From NCBI GenBank assembly GCA_022457155.1, contig JAJGOT010000010.1, positions 933,501 through 997,500 on the forward strand: a stretch of DNA of 64,000 nucleotides, in the 5' to 3' direction. Made by a program: the position numbers and the translations under genes. Below the pieces are notes generated by a model. That model was given only the letters and a program-made list of their open reading frames with translations, made no database searches and was not told the origin of the DNA. Source of the DNA: Cladopsammia gracilis. Its lineage: Eukaryota; Cnidaria; Anthozoa; Scleractinia; Dendrophylliidae. This document shows positions 43,101 to 46,020 of this stretch, piece after piece (the stretch's first letter is position 1; each line of letters starts with the position of its first letter).

Positions 43101-45292
43101 TGTGTGTAAATGGTTACCGGCGCCCTGCGATGGATTACTACTCCATCCAGGGGGAGGGGAGAAGTAACAGACTCCGGCAGTCGCTACGAAAATCGGGTCA
43201 AGCCCCGGTAGTTGTGGGTCACTCGCTCGTCAATACTTTACCCGTACCCACTTAACCGTTGTCTTATCTAGTTGTTTGATATCTTATTAAGGCTTCTACT
43301 GGATCGATCCAAATGAGGGCTGTACAGGTGACGCAGAATATATCTACTGTGACTTTGAGAACAAGAGAGCTTGTGTCCACCCAAGGAAAGAAAATGTAAG
43401 TTTGCGGTTTTTTAACTCCTGAATACGCGAAGCGTAATGAACGGGTTATAGCAGACGGTGACAAATATGCAAATTTTCACTCACTCACTCACTCATTCAC
43501 TCCATCGTTCGGCTGTAAACTTTTCTTGGTAATTCCGCTGACCAGTTCATATGGCTTTCGCGAATACGCGAAGCGTGATGAACGGGTTATCGCAGACGGT
43601 GACAAATATGCACATTTTCACTCGCTCACTTTATCAACTTAACTCAGTTGATACCAAGTTGCAGTTTTGCTTAGCAGTGTTCATTTGAATGGTCACACTG
43701 TAGGATTTCATTCACAGACTCAAAAGTTAGAACCGCCTCAGTGTACTCCTATAAAAAAAGCGAAAAAGAATAGCTCCACAGAAAAGTACTGCTCTACAGC
43801 TTTCACTGTAGCTTTCATTTGAATGGACACACTCAGGATTTCGTTCACGCATTCAAAAGTTACAACCACTTGTGGAGTATAATATAGCCTGTTCCAGGCG
43901 TTCAGATAGTGGGGAAAGCGCGAATAGTTGGGGAAGGCGCGAAGAAAAGCGAGCGAAAAAATTCCGTCCCCAAAAGTATAATAAGGTCATAATATACACT
44001 TCTACAGGACCGAACTGCTCAATAGCGTTCATTTAAACAGTCGCGCTTTAATATTTAATCCACGCGCTCAAAAGTTAGAAGCACCTTGTACAGCATAATA
44101 AACCACAAGAAAGTACTACTCAGTAGCTTTCATTTCAATGGTCACATTTTCAGGATTTCATCAAAAGACTGAAAAGTTAGAACCACCTTGTACAGCATAA
44201 TAAACAGTACCACCGGAATGCACTGCTCAATAGCTGTCATTTGAAAACAGTCACACTTACAAATTTCGTTTACAGACAATAGACAGCACCACAGAAATCT
44301 GCTGTTATTAAAAATAGCTTTGTGTTTAGTCACCACACTTTGGGATTTTAAATCACGGAGTCATAATCACTTTGTAAAGTTTCGTAAACAGCACCACATG
44401 AAAGTATTTATTGAAAGCTTTCAATAGGCCATTTGCACGATGACGTCATTTGACTACTACTACCAGAATTCATTTCGTTTTTCCTTTCTTATTTAAATTT
44501 TGTAATCACAGTGCGGTTTAAATAACAATAGCCCTAATTTGCACTACAAAACAAAAAACTGAAGGATTCTGGTAGTAGTAGTCAAATGACGTCATCGTGC
44601 AAATGGCCTATTGAATGGTTACACTTCCGAAACTAGGCGTGGAACACCGCGATAACACCAATAAATTCTTTGCTCTTTTATGTAGTACTAACGGTTGCTT
44701 TTAGTTAGTTTTAAGCGGGTATAGTCTGTTTTTTTTTGTAGATTCAATACAAAATGGACCCAGTGCAGATGCAGTTTTTGAGGCTTTTGAGCATGCGCAT
44801 CACACAGAATATCACGTATCACTGCTATAATTCTCGCGCATGGGAGGAGGAGAATAACCGCACCATCAAGCTTCAAGGAGATAATGAAATGGAACTAACA
44901 GCGTCAGAGAAAACCAAACCTAAAGTCATCACCAACGGCTGTGATGTAAGTAAACCATTATTTATTAGTCCCTGATGACGTAATTAACATTATTTAGGGT
45001 CTGTTAATTATGTCATGTCATAAGTGTCATTTTCCCCAAGTCCACAAACTGGGAAGTCGATCGCCCCTCCCACCCGAGAATATTCGAGAATACGAATATG
45101 GTCTATTGACTTAACTTATGTTATTCTTGCTTGCAGAATAAAGATAGTTCTTGGCACCAGACTATCCTTGAGATTGACACCAAACAAAAGAACGCTTTGC
45201 CAGTCATGGACTTAGCACCATATGATGTCGGAAACAAGTTGATTGAGCAGAAATTCACTATTCAACTGGGACCTGTGTGCTTCGTGTACTAG
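657..45292 (+). CDS. Fibrillar collagen alpha chain, 3' portion (41 exons, 5' end outside window)
   Basis: Seen: 41 exons, each bounded by AG and GT, give one continuous reading frame of 829 residues plus stop. Exons 1-34 hold 588 residues of Gly-X-Y and exon 35 ends the helix (GPPGI). Exons 36-37 are a short telopeptide/linker and exons 38-41 a COLFI domain with the [26 protein letters not shown] and GPVCF landmarks. Known: fibrillar procollagens have about 1014 helix residues in 54-base-derived phase-0 exons and trimerise through COLFI, so roughly 40 percent of the helix and the N-propeptide lie left of position 1. The product should be a secreted matrix chain. Oddities: one Gly-to-Ala break (exon 26), two 18-base exons (32, 33), seven rather than eight COLFI cysteines and a shortened COLFI. 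Introns range from about 100 bases to 8.3 kb and are transposon-rich. Additional small phase-0 exons inside introns cannot be ruled out because they would keep the frame. Confidence 0.93.
1678..1731 (+). CDS. Collagen exon 2 (54 bp)
   Basis: [18 protein letters not shown], donor gtaact. Contains GRPGER, which has the form of the vertebrate integrin-binding motif GROGER if the proline is hydroxylated. Confidence 0.9.
2077..2130 (+). CDS. Collagen exon 3 (54 bp)
   Basis: [18 protein letters not shown]. Acceptor tttaag, donor gtgagt. Confidence 0.9.
2315..2359 (+). CDS. Collagen exon 4 (45 bp)
   Basis: [16 protein letters not shown] 45-base exon (54 minus one triplet repeat), a size class also found in vertebrate fibrillar genes. 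Donor gtgagt; a C-rich minisatellite-like stretch follows at about 2390-2620. Confidence 0.9.
2670..2714 (+). CDS. Collagen exon 5 (45 bp)
   Basis: [15 protein letters not shown]. Second consecutive 45-base exon. Acceptor gacag, donor gtaacg. Confidence 0.9.
3372..4068. mobile_element. Inverted-repeat element with central-left perfect palindrome
   Basis: Left end GGGCGCTTTCCGTTC and right end GAGTGGAAAGCGCCC are inverted, with a shared inner AAAAATTCCGG motif. No transposase is visible; non-autonomous. A 48-base perfect palindrome sits at 3450-3497. Confidence 0.65.
4294..4347 (+). CDS. Collagen exon 6 (54 bp)
   Basis: [18 protein letters not shown], donor gtatgt. Separated from exon 5 by 1.6 kb holding an inverted-repeat element. 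Confidence 0.9.
4927..5312 (+). repeat. Dispersed repeat, copy 1
   Basis: Shares long collinear similarity with 6990-7312 (for example TGTGGCGTCTTTAACCCATT and ACACGGAGAGATTTT). Contains a 25-base internal duplication around CACTACATTCAGTAGCCGAC. No coding potential recognised. Confidence 0.7.
5919..6168. mobile_element. MITE with about 32-base inverted termini
   Basis: GATCGGTCTCATCCCTACGC at 5920 is inverted at the right end as GCGTAGAGATGAGACCGATC (to 6167), continuing into ACCAGACCGAA/TTCGGTCTGGT. About 250 bases, no ORF. Confidence 0.75.
6349..6402 (+). CDS. Collagen exon 7 (54 bp)
   Basis: [18 protein letters not shown], strongly basic. Acceptor cctgcag, donor gtatgt. Confidence 0.9.
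6435..6560 (+). mobile_element. Partial copy of the AGCAGTTTTCAATTGAG element
   Basis: GCTGTTTTCAATTGAG and GCTACGCTTTGTGATTGGCT match the full element at 24495-24774; the right half is missing. Confidence 0.55.
6714..6767 (+). CDS. Collagen exon 8 (54 bp)
   Basis: [18 protein letters not shown]. Acceptor aacag, donor gtaagt. Confidence 0.9.
6990..7312 (+). repeat. Dispersed repeat, copy 2
   Basis: Second copy of the 4927-5312 repeat in the same orientation, diverged by scattered substitutions and without the internal duplication. Confidence 0.7.
7663..7716 (+). CDS. Collagen exon 9 (54 bp)
   Basis: [18 protein letters not shown]. Acceptor tcctag, donor gtaggt. Confidence 0.9.
7846..8123. 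repeat. Element bounded by a G-run and a C-run
   Basis: Twelve G at 7846-7857 and seventeen C at 8104-8120 flank GATAGGGTA-type repeats. The termini resemble those of 25149-25459. Confidence 0.45.
8278..8331 (+). CDS. Collagen exon 10 (54 bp)
   Basis: [18 protein letters not shown]. First Gly-Pro-Pro triplet in the window. Acceptor ttgcag, donor gtaaaa. Confidence 0.9.
8554..8607 (+). CDS. Collagen exon 11 (54 bp)
   Basis: [18 protein letters not shown], basic, with a histidine in the helix. Donor gtaaga. Confidence 0.9.
8779..8798. repeat. Homopolymer of 20 G
   Basis: Uninterrupted G run; likely unstable and prone to length error in sequencing. Confidence 0.9.
8983..9088. repeat. Short imperfect inverted repeat
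   Basis: GGCTCAGGAACAGAC on the left is mirrored by GTCTGTTCTTGAGCC on the right. Lies in an intron. Confidence 0.5.
9380..9433 (+). CDS. Collagen exon 12 (54 bp)
   Basis: [18 protein letters not shown]. Acceptor tctcag, donor gtacta. Confidence 0.9.
9537..9590 (+). CDS. Collagen exon 13 (54 bp)
   Basis: [18 protein letters not shown]. The preceding intron is only 103 bases, the shortest in the gene. Donor gtatgt. Confidence 0.9.
10331..10384 (+). CDS. Collagen exon 14 (54 bp)
   Basis: [18 protein letters not shown]. Acceptor ttacag, donor gtatgg. Confidence 0.9.
10922..11230 (+). pseudogene. Penelope-like element, GIY-YIG endonuclease remnant (copy 1)
   Basis: One frame reads [20 protein letters not shown] then [10 protein letters not shown], matching the C-terminal GIY-YIG domain of Penelope-like retroelements (IYIGET core, conserved Arg and His). 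The frame is lost near 11065 and resumes as [20 protein letters not shown] and [10 protein letters not shown] in other frames, showing indels. No reverse transcriptase part remains, so it is 5'-truncated. A GTCGAAACGTCAGC tail follows at about 11310. Confidence 0.7.
12117..12170 (+). CDS. Collagen exon 15 (54 bp)
   Basis: [18 protein letters not shown]. Acceptor attag, donor gtatgc. Confidence 0.9.
12624..12766. mobile_element. MITE with GCGGCCATATTGG inverted termini
   Basis: AGTGTTTTCACTCACGTGAC and GGCCATATTGG are inverted at CCAATATGGCC and GTCACGTACAAACGCTCT. A related copy is at 14763-14940. Confidence 0.7.
12958..13011 (+). CDS. Collagen exon 16 (54 bp)
   Basis: [18 protein letters not shown], one of the most proline-rich exons. 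Donor gtaagt opens the 8.3 kb transposon-filled intron. Confidence 0.9.
13345..13509. repeat. Two (TA)n microsatellites
   Basis: About 60 bases of TA at 13345-13404 and again at 13450-13509, separated by a 45-base spacer containing CTGATGAGGCC. Open frames across it are artefacts of the dinucleotide. Confidence 0.9.
13549..13985 (+). pseudogene. Penelope-like element, GIY-YIG tail and 3' end (copy 2)
   Basis: [20 protein letters not shown], then LTVIEKV and [18 protein letters not shown] before a stop near 13772, the end of a GIY-YIG domain in which an E..WI..L.P..N motif is conserved. Downstream CTGATGAAGACC..GTGGAAACGTCGAGC is a typical 3' terminal hairpin motif of this class. The catalytic N-terminal half is missing. 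Confidence 0.6.
14010..14770. mobile_element. Inverted pair of tRNA-derived SINEs
   Basis: Plus-strand copy: tRNA-like head at about 14641-14716 with A box TGGCCTAGTGGTAAGGC and B box GGGTTCAACTCCC; acceptor stems GTCTCAG/CTGAGGC can pair. The same head is inverted at 14172-14248. Both carry the body TGTGAAAATTTCTGTTCTCA. Left arm 14016-14160 is the near-perfect inverse of 14345-14495. The anticodon stem pairs poorly, so this is a SINE and not a working tRNA gene. Confidence 0.75.
14763..14940. mobile_element. MITE, related to 12624-12766
   Basis: AGAGCGTATGCACTCACGTG at the left is inverted at the right as GACGTCATGTGCATACGCT. CCAACATGGCCGCCGT is duplicated inside. Followed by a short (TA)n. 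Confidence 0.6.
15401..15642. mobile_element. MITE with about 65-base inverted termini, copy 1
   Basis: TAAAATATTTCTTGTTTTGA through TATAGAGATTTGAATTTA is inverted almost exactly at 15580-15642. Contains GATGACGTCA. A second copy is at 31066-31360. Confidence 0.8.
15948..16015. mobile_element. Short palindromic MITE (GTTCAAAAGGTGG family)
   Basis: CTGCTTGTTCAAAAGGTGG and CCACCTTTTGAACAACCGG form a 68-base near-palindrome. Longer relatives at 38705-38850, 40535-40692 and 42957-43098. Confidence 0.7.
16286..16735 (+). repeat. Two-copy tandem duplication, about 225 bp unit
   Basis: CACTCAGAGATGGAAAAACC recurs near 16320 and 16550, with GGGCGGCCCGCTACTTGGCA after it in both. Open frames are short and no protein is recognised. 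Confidence 0.75.
19815..20375. mobile_element. Nested MITE inside the 3.65 kb element
   Basis: TTAGCCTGCATAACAGGCGT, continuing GGGGCGCTCAAGCGGGTTTTA, is inverted at 20330-20375. Within it, 19886-19994 is a further palindrome (TTTGGAGAGCAC / GTGCTCTCCAAA around GTTGCCCGAGG..CCGAGGGCAAC). Confidence 0.75.
20416..20505. repeat. CCTGGTTTCCATAT inverted repeat
   Basis: CCTGGTTTCCATATAATCGC is mirrored by GCGATCATATGGAAACCA; the interior is rich in GCGATCGCA. Confidence 0.55.
21336..21389 (+). CDS. Collagen exon 17 (54 bp)
   Basis: [18 protein letters not shown]. Starts 36 bases after the right end of the 17648-21300 transposon. Acceptor actag, donor gtaaag. Confidence 0.9.
21798..21851 (+). CDS. 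Collagen exon 18 (54 bp)
   Basis: [18 protein letters not shown]. Acceptor tttcag, donor gtgaga. Confidence 0.9.
22031..22084 (+). CDS. Collagen exon 19 (54 bp)
   Basis: [18 protein letters not shown]. Carries a tryptophan in an X position, rare in triple helices. Acceptor ttgtag, donor gtaata. Confidence 0.9.
22230..22313 (+). repeat. Single copy of the 106-base repeat family
   Basis: Matches the GTAGTTTTCATTTGAATG..CACAGACTCAAACGTTAGAACCACCTTGTACAG core of the 31400-32140 array and leads straight into the pentanucleotide tract. Other single or partial copies: 2790-2830, 10500-10660, 26395-26560, 30710-30830, 34170-34350, 36070-36160 and 39985-40025. Confidence 0.7.
22314..22491. repeat. 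Pentanucleotide array, TAATA / TAACA
   Basis: About 15 TAATA units, then about 16 TAACA units, then 4 TAATA. All three reading frames are open on the minus strand because five is prime to three; these are not genes. Confidence 0.95.
22719..22772 (+). CDS. Collagen exon 20 (54 bp)
   Basis: [18 protein letters not shown]; the GPKG unit repeats. Acceptor ttttag, donor gtaagt. Confidence 0.9.
23249..23302 (+). CDS. Collagen exon 21 (54 bp)
   Basis: [18 protein letters not shown]. Acceptor tttag, donor gtaaga. Confidence 0.9.
23756..24096. mobile_element. MITE with about 65-base inverted termini and tRNA-like interior
   Basis: TCGGACACTTTATTGAGACT on the left is inverted at AGTCTCAATAAGGTGTCCGA on the right, and the match continues outward through CATACCGTCC. 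The interior (about 23885-23965, minus strand) has A box TGTAGTTCAGTAG and B box AGGTTCAATCC of a tRNA-derived SINE. Confidence 0.65.
24195..24320 (+). mobile_element. Partial tRNA-derived SINE
   Basis: GAGGCGCAGTGGTAAGCGCG resembles an A box and GGTGTATAAATGGGTACTGG is the body shared with the SINEs at 39127 and 42822. Confidence 0.55.
24495..24774 (+). mobile_element. AGAGCAGTTTTC MITE, full copy
   Basis: AGAGCAGTTTTC at the left is inverted as GAAAACTGCTCT at the right. Interior carries two CCAATCA/TGATTGG boxes and TTTTCCCGCGCTTGGCGCC. Confidence 0.75.
24805..24858 (+). CDS. Collagen exon 22 (54 bp)
   Basis: [18 protein letters not shown]. An inverted-repeat element ends only 30 bases upstream of the acceptor. 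Donor gtaaac. Confidence 0.9.
24885..25145 (-). mobile_element. 3' tail of a non-LTR retrotransposon
   Basis: GTAGGTAGGTAACTTTATTT at the low-coordinate end is the reverse of an AAATAAAGTTACCTACCTAC tail; the same type of tail ends the plus-strand remnant at about 30680. Only the 3' end is present. Confidence 0.55.
25149..25459. mobile_element. G-run/C-run element (CCCGGGG..GTACTCCC family)
   Basis: [29 protein letters not shown] left end is inverted at the right as GAGTACCCCCCCGGGG. Contains short direct repeats of GAAAGGTATATGAAAGGGGT. Confidence 0.65.
26549..26785 (+). repeat. 44-base minisatellite
   Basis: GACTCAAGGTTTGACATATA recurs at about 26551, 26631, 26675, 26719 and 26763, a 44-base period in the last four units. 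Confidence 0.8.
26921..27202 (+). mobile_element. AGAGCAGTTTTC MITE, second copy
   Basis: Shares GAAGTAAAACCAAAACCAAT and TTTTCCCGCGCTTGGCGCCG with 24495-24774; ends in ACTCAACTGAAAACCGCTCT. Confidence 0.7.
27330..27383 (+). CDS. Collagen exon 23 (54 bp)
   Basis: [18 protein letters not shown]. Acceptor ttcaag, donor gtgagt. Confidence 0.9.
27447..27485. repeat. (CAT)n microsatellite
   Basis: About thirteen CAT units. Confidence 0.9.
28154..28207 (+). CDS. Collagen exon 24 (54 bp), acidic
   Basis: [18 protein letters not shown]: seven acidic and no basic residues in 18 positions. Acceptor attag, donor gtagga. Confidence 0.9.
28703..28899. mobile_element. MITE carrying TGACGTCA in both termini, copy 1
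   Basis: TCAATAGGCCATTTGCACGA..TGACGTCATTTGACTACTACTA is inverted at the right end, about 45 bases per arm. Nearly identical to 44421-44614. Confidence 0.85.
29085..29380 (+). mobile_element. Degenerate AGAGCAGTTTTC MITE
   Basis: GCGTCTGTGATAGGCC, TTTCTCAACCAATTAGAAG, TTTCCCGCGCTTGG and AAAAACTGCTCTA appear in family order with many substitutions. Confidence 0.55.
29557..29664 (+). CDS. Collagen exon 25 (108 bp)
   Basis: The only double-length (36-residue) exon, starting [18 protein letters not shown] and ending GAIGLAGLT. Acceptor ttgcag, donor gtaagc. Confidence 0.9.
30410..30463 (+). CDS. Collagen exon 26 (54 bp), helix interruption
   Basis: [18 protein letters not shown]. Codon 4 is GCT (Ala, 30419-30421) where a glycine is required; the other five triplets are intact. 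Donor gtaagt. Confidence 0.9.
30570..30690 (+). mobile_element. 3' tail of a non-LTR retrotransposon
   Basis: GATACCGTGTCTAAATAAAG leads into TTTACCTACCTACCTAC, a short tandem tail typical of CR1/L2-like elements. No coding part remains. Confidence 0.5.
31066..31360. mobile_element. MITE, copy 2 of the 15401-15642 family
   Basis: AAATATTTCTTGTTTTTAAC..GAATTATAGAGG at the left is inverted at CTCTATAACTCACTAACGCG..GAAATATTT. Longer interior than copy 1; also has GATGACGTCA. Confidence 0.7.
31400..32140 (+). repeat. Tandem array, about 106-base unit
   Basis: The core GCTTTCATTTGAATGGTCAC then AGACTCAAAAGTTAGAACCA and CACCTTGTACAGCATAATAA repeats with GCTC(A/G) landmarks at 31551, 31654, 31760, 31866, 31974 and 32079 (spacing 103-108). 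Ends 83 bases before collagen exon 27. Confidence 0.9.
32223..32276 (+). CDS. Collagen exon 27 (54 bp)
   Basis: [18 protein letters not shown], acidic. Lies about 80 bases after the 106-base tandem array. Donor gtaaca. Confidence 0.9.
32514..32930 (-). pseudogene. Non-LTR retrotransposon reverse transcriptase C-terminus
   Basis: Minus-strand frame 32919-32731 reads [20 protein letters not shown] then [12 protein letters not shown], the conserved end of CR1/L2-type reverse transcriptase proteins (RxWNxLP, FRxxLKxxLF). After the stop, the 3' region ends at TATACC repeats (32514-32535). Everything 5' of this is missing. Confidence 0.75.
33058..33790. repeat. GCGCCCC-rich repeat region
   Basis: Variants of CTAATAAGCGCCCCCTCC recur at 33240-33310 and about a dozen times at 33525-33740, with a C homopolymer near 33654. 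The right end GGGCGCTAAATCGAATAATT suggests a transposon terminus. Arg/Leu-rich open frames here follow from the repeat. Confidence 0.65.
34028..34081 (+). CDS. Collagen exon 28 (54 bp)
   Basis: [18 protein letters not shown], two aromatic residues and no proline. Acceptor ttgcag, donor gtgaaa. Confidence 0.9.
34908..34961 (+). CDS. Collagen exon 29 (54 bp)
   Basis: [18 protein letters not shown]. Acceptor ttcag, donor gtgagt. Confidence 0.9.
35418..35800 (+). mobile_element. tRNA-derived SINE with internal 77-base triplication
   Basis: Head GGTTTAGTGGTTAGCGCG is A-box-like, GTCGGCGGTTACAGCC B-box-like. In the body GTCACC(C/T)TGTGATGGACTA starts at 35521, 35598 and 35675, a three-copy tandem expansion. 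Confidence 0.7.
35892..35945 (+). CDS. Collagen exon 30 (54 bp)
   Basis: [18 protein letters not shown]. Donor gttagt departs from the gtaag/gtgag form used by most exons. Confidence 0.9.
36201..36236 (+). CDS. Collagen exon 31 (36 bp)
   Basis: [12 protein letters not shown]. First of four short exons that together make 108 bases. Acceptor cgcag, donor gtaagt. Confidence 0.88.
36867..36884 (+). CDS. Collagen micro-exon 32 (18 bp)
   Basis: GERGST, two triplets only. Acceptor tacag, donor gtaagg. Supported by frame, flanking consensus and position between helix exons. Confidence 0.8.
37074..37290. repeat. Trinucleotide array (CTA)n / (CTG)n / (CTACTG)n
   Basis: About 217 bases of CTN triplets with an internal hexanucleotide phase (TACTGC). 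Poly-Tyr/Cys and poly-Ser frames across it are artefacts. Confidence 0.95.
37754..37771 (+). CDS. Collagen micro-exon 33 (18 bp)
   Basis: GAEGIQ, two triplets. Acceptor ttacag, donor gtacgt. Confidence 0.78.
38145..38400. mobile_element. MITE with about 70-base inverted termini
   Basis: TATTGAGGCCCTCCTAGAAA and TTTTATTTGGCTCAA at the left are inverted at TTGAGCCAAATAAAA and AGGAGGGCCTCAATATGAAA at the right. Confidence 0.75.
38520..38705 (-). mobile_element. tRNA-derived SINE
   Basis: Reverse strand reads GGCTTGATAGCTCAGTGG (A box) to AGGTTCCAATCTC (B box) and closes with TCAAGCC, so the 7-base acceptor stem GGCTTGA/TCAAGCC is perfect. The D and anticodon stems are degenerate. Followed by TGAATTTTTTCAGG and an AT-rich body. 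Confidence 0.75.
38705..38850. mobile_element. GTTCAAAAGGTGG MITE
   Basis: GGTTGTTCAAAAGGTGGATA and TATCCACCTTTTGAACAACC form the termini, with ATAAATCACTATCCAGTGG / CCACTGGATAGTGATTTAT as inner arms. It abuts the SINE head at 38705. Confidence 0.85.
39127..39400 (+). mobile_element. tRNA-derived SINE
   Basis: GGTGGTCTAGTGGTTTGCGT (A box), GGTTGTTCAAACCC (B box), then GAGAAACTTTGCTCC and GATGGAGTAGCATACCATTC of the shared body. Confidence 0.7.
39572..39607 (+). CDS. Collagen exon 34 (36 bp)
   Basis: [12 protein letters not shown], the most imino-rich exon, as expected for the C-terminal helix end where folding nucleates. Donor gtatgg. Confidence 0.9.
39816..39848 (+). CDS. Collagen exon 35 (33 bp), end of helix
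   Basis: [11 protein letters not shown]: last triplet, then the non-helical C-telopeptide begins. Acceptor tttag, donor gtaagt. Confidence 0.88.
40069..40330 (-). mobile_element. AGAGCAGTTTTC MITE, reverse orientation
   Basis: AGCAGTTTTCAATTGAGTGTCG at 40070 and CGACACTCAATTGAAAACT at the right are inverted; interior matches 24495-24774 on the opposite strand. Ends 21 bases before exon 36. Confidence 0.75.
40352..40411 (+). CDS. Collagen exon 36 (60 bp), C-telopeptide
   Basis: [20 protein letters not shown]. Non-helical, with a lysine usable for cross-linking and a Pro-Asp bond; tolloid-type proteinases cut before Asp in other procollagens, so this is a candidate site by inference. Donor gtactt. 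Confidence 0.85.
40535..40692. mobile_element. GTTCAAAAGGTGG MITE, diverged copy
   Basis: TAAAAGGTGGATAGCGCTAT on the left and TTCACCTTTTGAACAACCAG on the right; same layout as 38705-38850. Confidence 0.7.
40862..41370 (+). repeat. Minisatellite, about 49-base unit
   Basis: TTCCAGTCATCATCTTGTTG then TGGCTCAGATACATTTTTAC repeats about ten times, with some 26-base partial units. Three overlapping open frames result from the repeat. Confidence 0.9.
41489..41542. repeat. (CCCTCC)n pyrimidine tract
   Basis: Uninterrupted C/T run of hexamers. Confidence 0.9.
41654..41686 (+). CDS. Collagen exon 37 (33 bp), linker
   Basis: [11 protein letters not shown] with an N-A-T glycosylation sequon. Acceptor ttgcag, donor gtaaga; phase 0 at both ends. 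Confidence 0.8.
41810..42350 (+). repeat. Tandem array, 88-base unit
   Basis: GAAGAGGTTTCATTTGAAAG recurs about every 88 bases, each unit ending in ACAAATGGTACCATGCAAA. The core CACAGACTCAAAAGTTAGAA is shared with the 106-base array, so it is a sub-family of the same element. Confidence 0.9.
42478..42613 (+). CDS. Collagen exon 38 (136 bp), start of COLFI
   Basis: Begins [11 protein letters not shown], has a basic stretch [13 protein letters not shown] and then [10 protein letters not shown], matching the TCRDLKxC start of COLFI. Cys1 is present; the Cys2 position is Asp (QLD). Ends in phase 1 at AGC G with donor gtgagt. Confidence 0.9.
42822..43230 (+). mobile_element. tRNA-derived SINE split by a MITE
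   Basis: Head GGAGTAGTGGTTAGCGCGTC and body to CTCCCCACCAAGG are followed at 43100 by TGTGTGTAAATGGTTACCGG and GATGGATTACTACTCCATCC, the rest of the same SINE. The interruption is the MITE at 42957-43098. Confidence 0.75.
42957..43098. mobile_element. GTTCAAAAGGTGG MITE nested in a SINE
   Basis: GGTTGTTCAAAAGGTGAATA at the left and TATTTAAACAACCGGGC at the right. The left arm is better preserved than the right. Confidence 0.7.
43292..43395 (+). CDS. Collagen exon 39 (104 bp), COLFI calcium loop
   Basis: Completes the split Gly codon, then [19 protein letters not shown]: the D, N, E, C and D of the calcium-binding loop known from procollagen III are all present. Carries Cys3, Cys4 and Cys5 and ends HPRKEN in phase 0 with donor gtaagt. 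Confidence 0.92.
43430..43630 (+). repeat. Two-copy direct repeat
   Basis: AATACGCGAAGCGTAATGAA / AATACGCGAAGCGTGATGAA, each followed by CGGGTTAT.GCAGACGGTGACAAATATGC and CACTC repeats, about 137 bases apart. Confidence 0.75.
43670..44300 (+). repeat. Diverged cluster of the 106-base repeat
   Basis: At least five partial units recognised by AGCTTTCATTTGAATGG-like and CAAAAGTTAGAACCACC-like cores, more diverged and irregularly spaced than 31400-32140. Confidence 0.75.
44421..44614. mobile_element. MITE carrying TGACGTCA in both termini, copy 2
   Basis: Differs from 28703-28899 by only a few bases (for example one C/A change and one fewer TAG triplet). Confidence 0.85.
44742..44945 (+). CDS. 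Collagen exon 40 (204 bp), COLFI core
   Basis: Contains [19 protein letters not shown] (Cys6 and the conserved NIT glycosylation sequon), a second sequon [13 protein letters not shown] of the chain-recognition region and ITNGCD (Cys7). It begins IQYKMDPV, directly at the FLRLL block, so the Trp-containing segment usual between Cys5 and this block is absent. Confidence 0.93.
45137..45292 (+). CDS. Collagen exon 41 (156 bp), COLFI end and stop
   Basis: Starts [15 protein letters not shown] and ends [12 protein letters not shown] with TAG at 45290-45292. PVCF carries Cys8, close to the family's terminal GPVCFL. Confidence 0.94.
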   Translation, partial: NKDSSWHQTILEIDTKQKNALPVMDLAPYDVGNKLIEQKFTIQLGPVCFVY

Positions 45293-45410
45293 AAAAGAAA
45301 CATGCCAAACGAATAACGTCTTTTGTATATTCCATGTGTTAAAAGCTTCCCAAGATTCTAGGATGAAATGGATAAAATACTTAAATAAAATATATAGTCG
45401 AAGGTATTAG
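45293..45410 (+). other. Probable collagen 3' UTR
   Basis: Short AT-rich stretch from the stop codon to just beyond the poly(A) signal; the cleavage point itself is not visible. Confidence 0.6.
45384..45389 (+). promoter_or_regulatory. Polyadenylation signal AATAAA
   Basis: Canonical hexamer 92 bases after the collagen stop, followed by a GT-containing stretch. Confidence 0.7.
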
Positions 45411-45695
45411 AATTTGGCATCGGCGGAGCTTCTTTTTCGTGTGTTCCAGCGGCTCGTTTGATGTTGTAATTTTGTCACAGTTTAAAAGTGAGGCGTTCCT
45501 TGGTAACCACGCTCTCGTGGAGACCGAATACGAGAAACTCGGATAAAATATAACTTAGTATTATGATAATAAAGTAAGTTGGAATAATTGTATAGCTTGA
45601 TGAGTTTAGCATTTTATTCCAAAGTGCTGTGAAAACTTCAGTTCATGATGGCTTTTATTCCATCCGACCAATCAAAATGCCGCTATAGCCTGCGC

Positions 45696-46020
45696 TCAGA
45701 CGTCTCCGTAATATTTTCTCTTTCTTGCTGTGTAAGTCAAGACTTCATCTTCATTCGACGTTTCTTTAGGTACTAGGTCCTCCTGGTCAAAAAGTCTGTT
45801 CAATAAATATTTTCGTGTCTTGCATAAAGCTGTGCAATGTTTTCATGACCTTTGACCTTTTTATGCAGTGAGTCAGTTCTAAGATCACGATACCAATTTA
45901 GATAGTGCAGATACAACCTTCGTAGCCTCTTTCTGTAAACAGGGAGTAAGACATTCAATGCTTGAACCTCCGCAACGTCTTGTGGCAAACCCTGTTCATA
46001 CCTCTTTGAATCTCAGTCAT
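45696..46020 (-). pseudogene. Frameshifted unrecognised ORF (downstream partner)
   Basis: From ATG at 46020 the minus strand gives MTEIQR, then after a one-base shift YEQGLPQDVAEVQALNVLLP, RKRLRRLYLHYLNWYRDL and KGHENIAQLY, then after a second shift KTRKYLLNRLFDQEDLVPKE and a stop at 45696-45698. About 107 residues if joined conceptually. Its ATG overlaps the stop of the upstream ORF as ATGA. Family not recognised; helical, basic middle and acidic end. The two shifts mean it is decayed unless the assembly is wrong. Confidence 0.45.

Noticed and set aside
45770..45795. VLGPPGQKV on the plus strand after an AG
   Set aside because: It lies beyond the COLFI stop and poly(A) signal, and is the antisense of the 45696-46020 remnant; collagen-like by chance.
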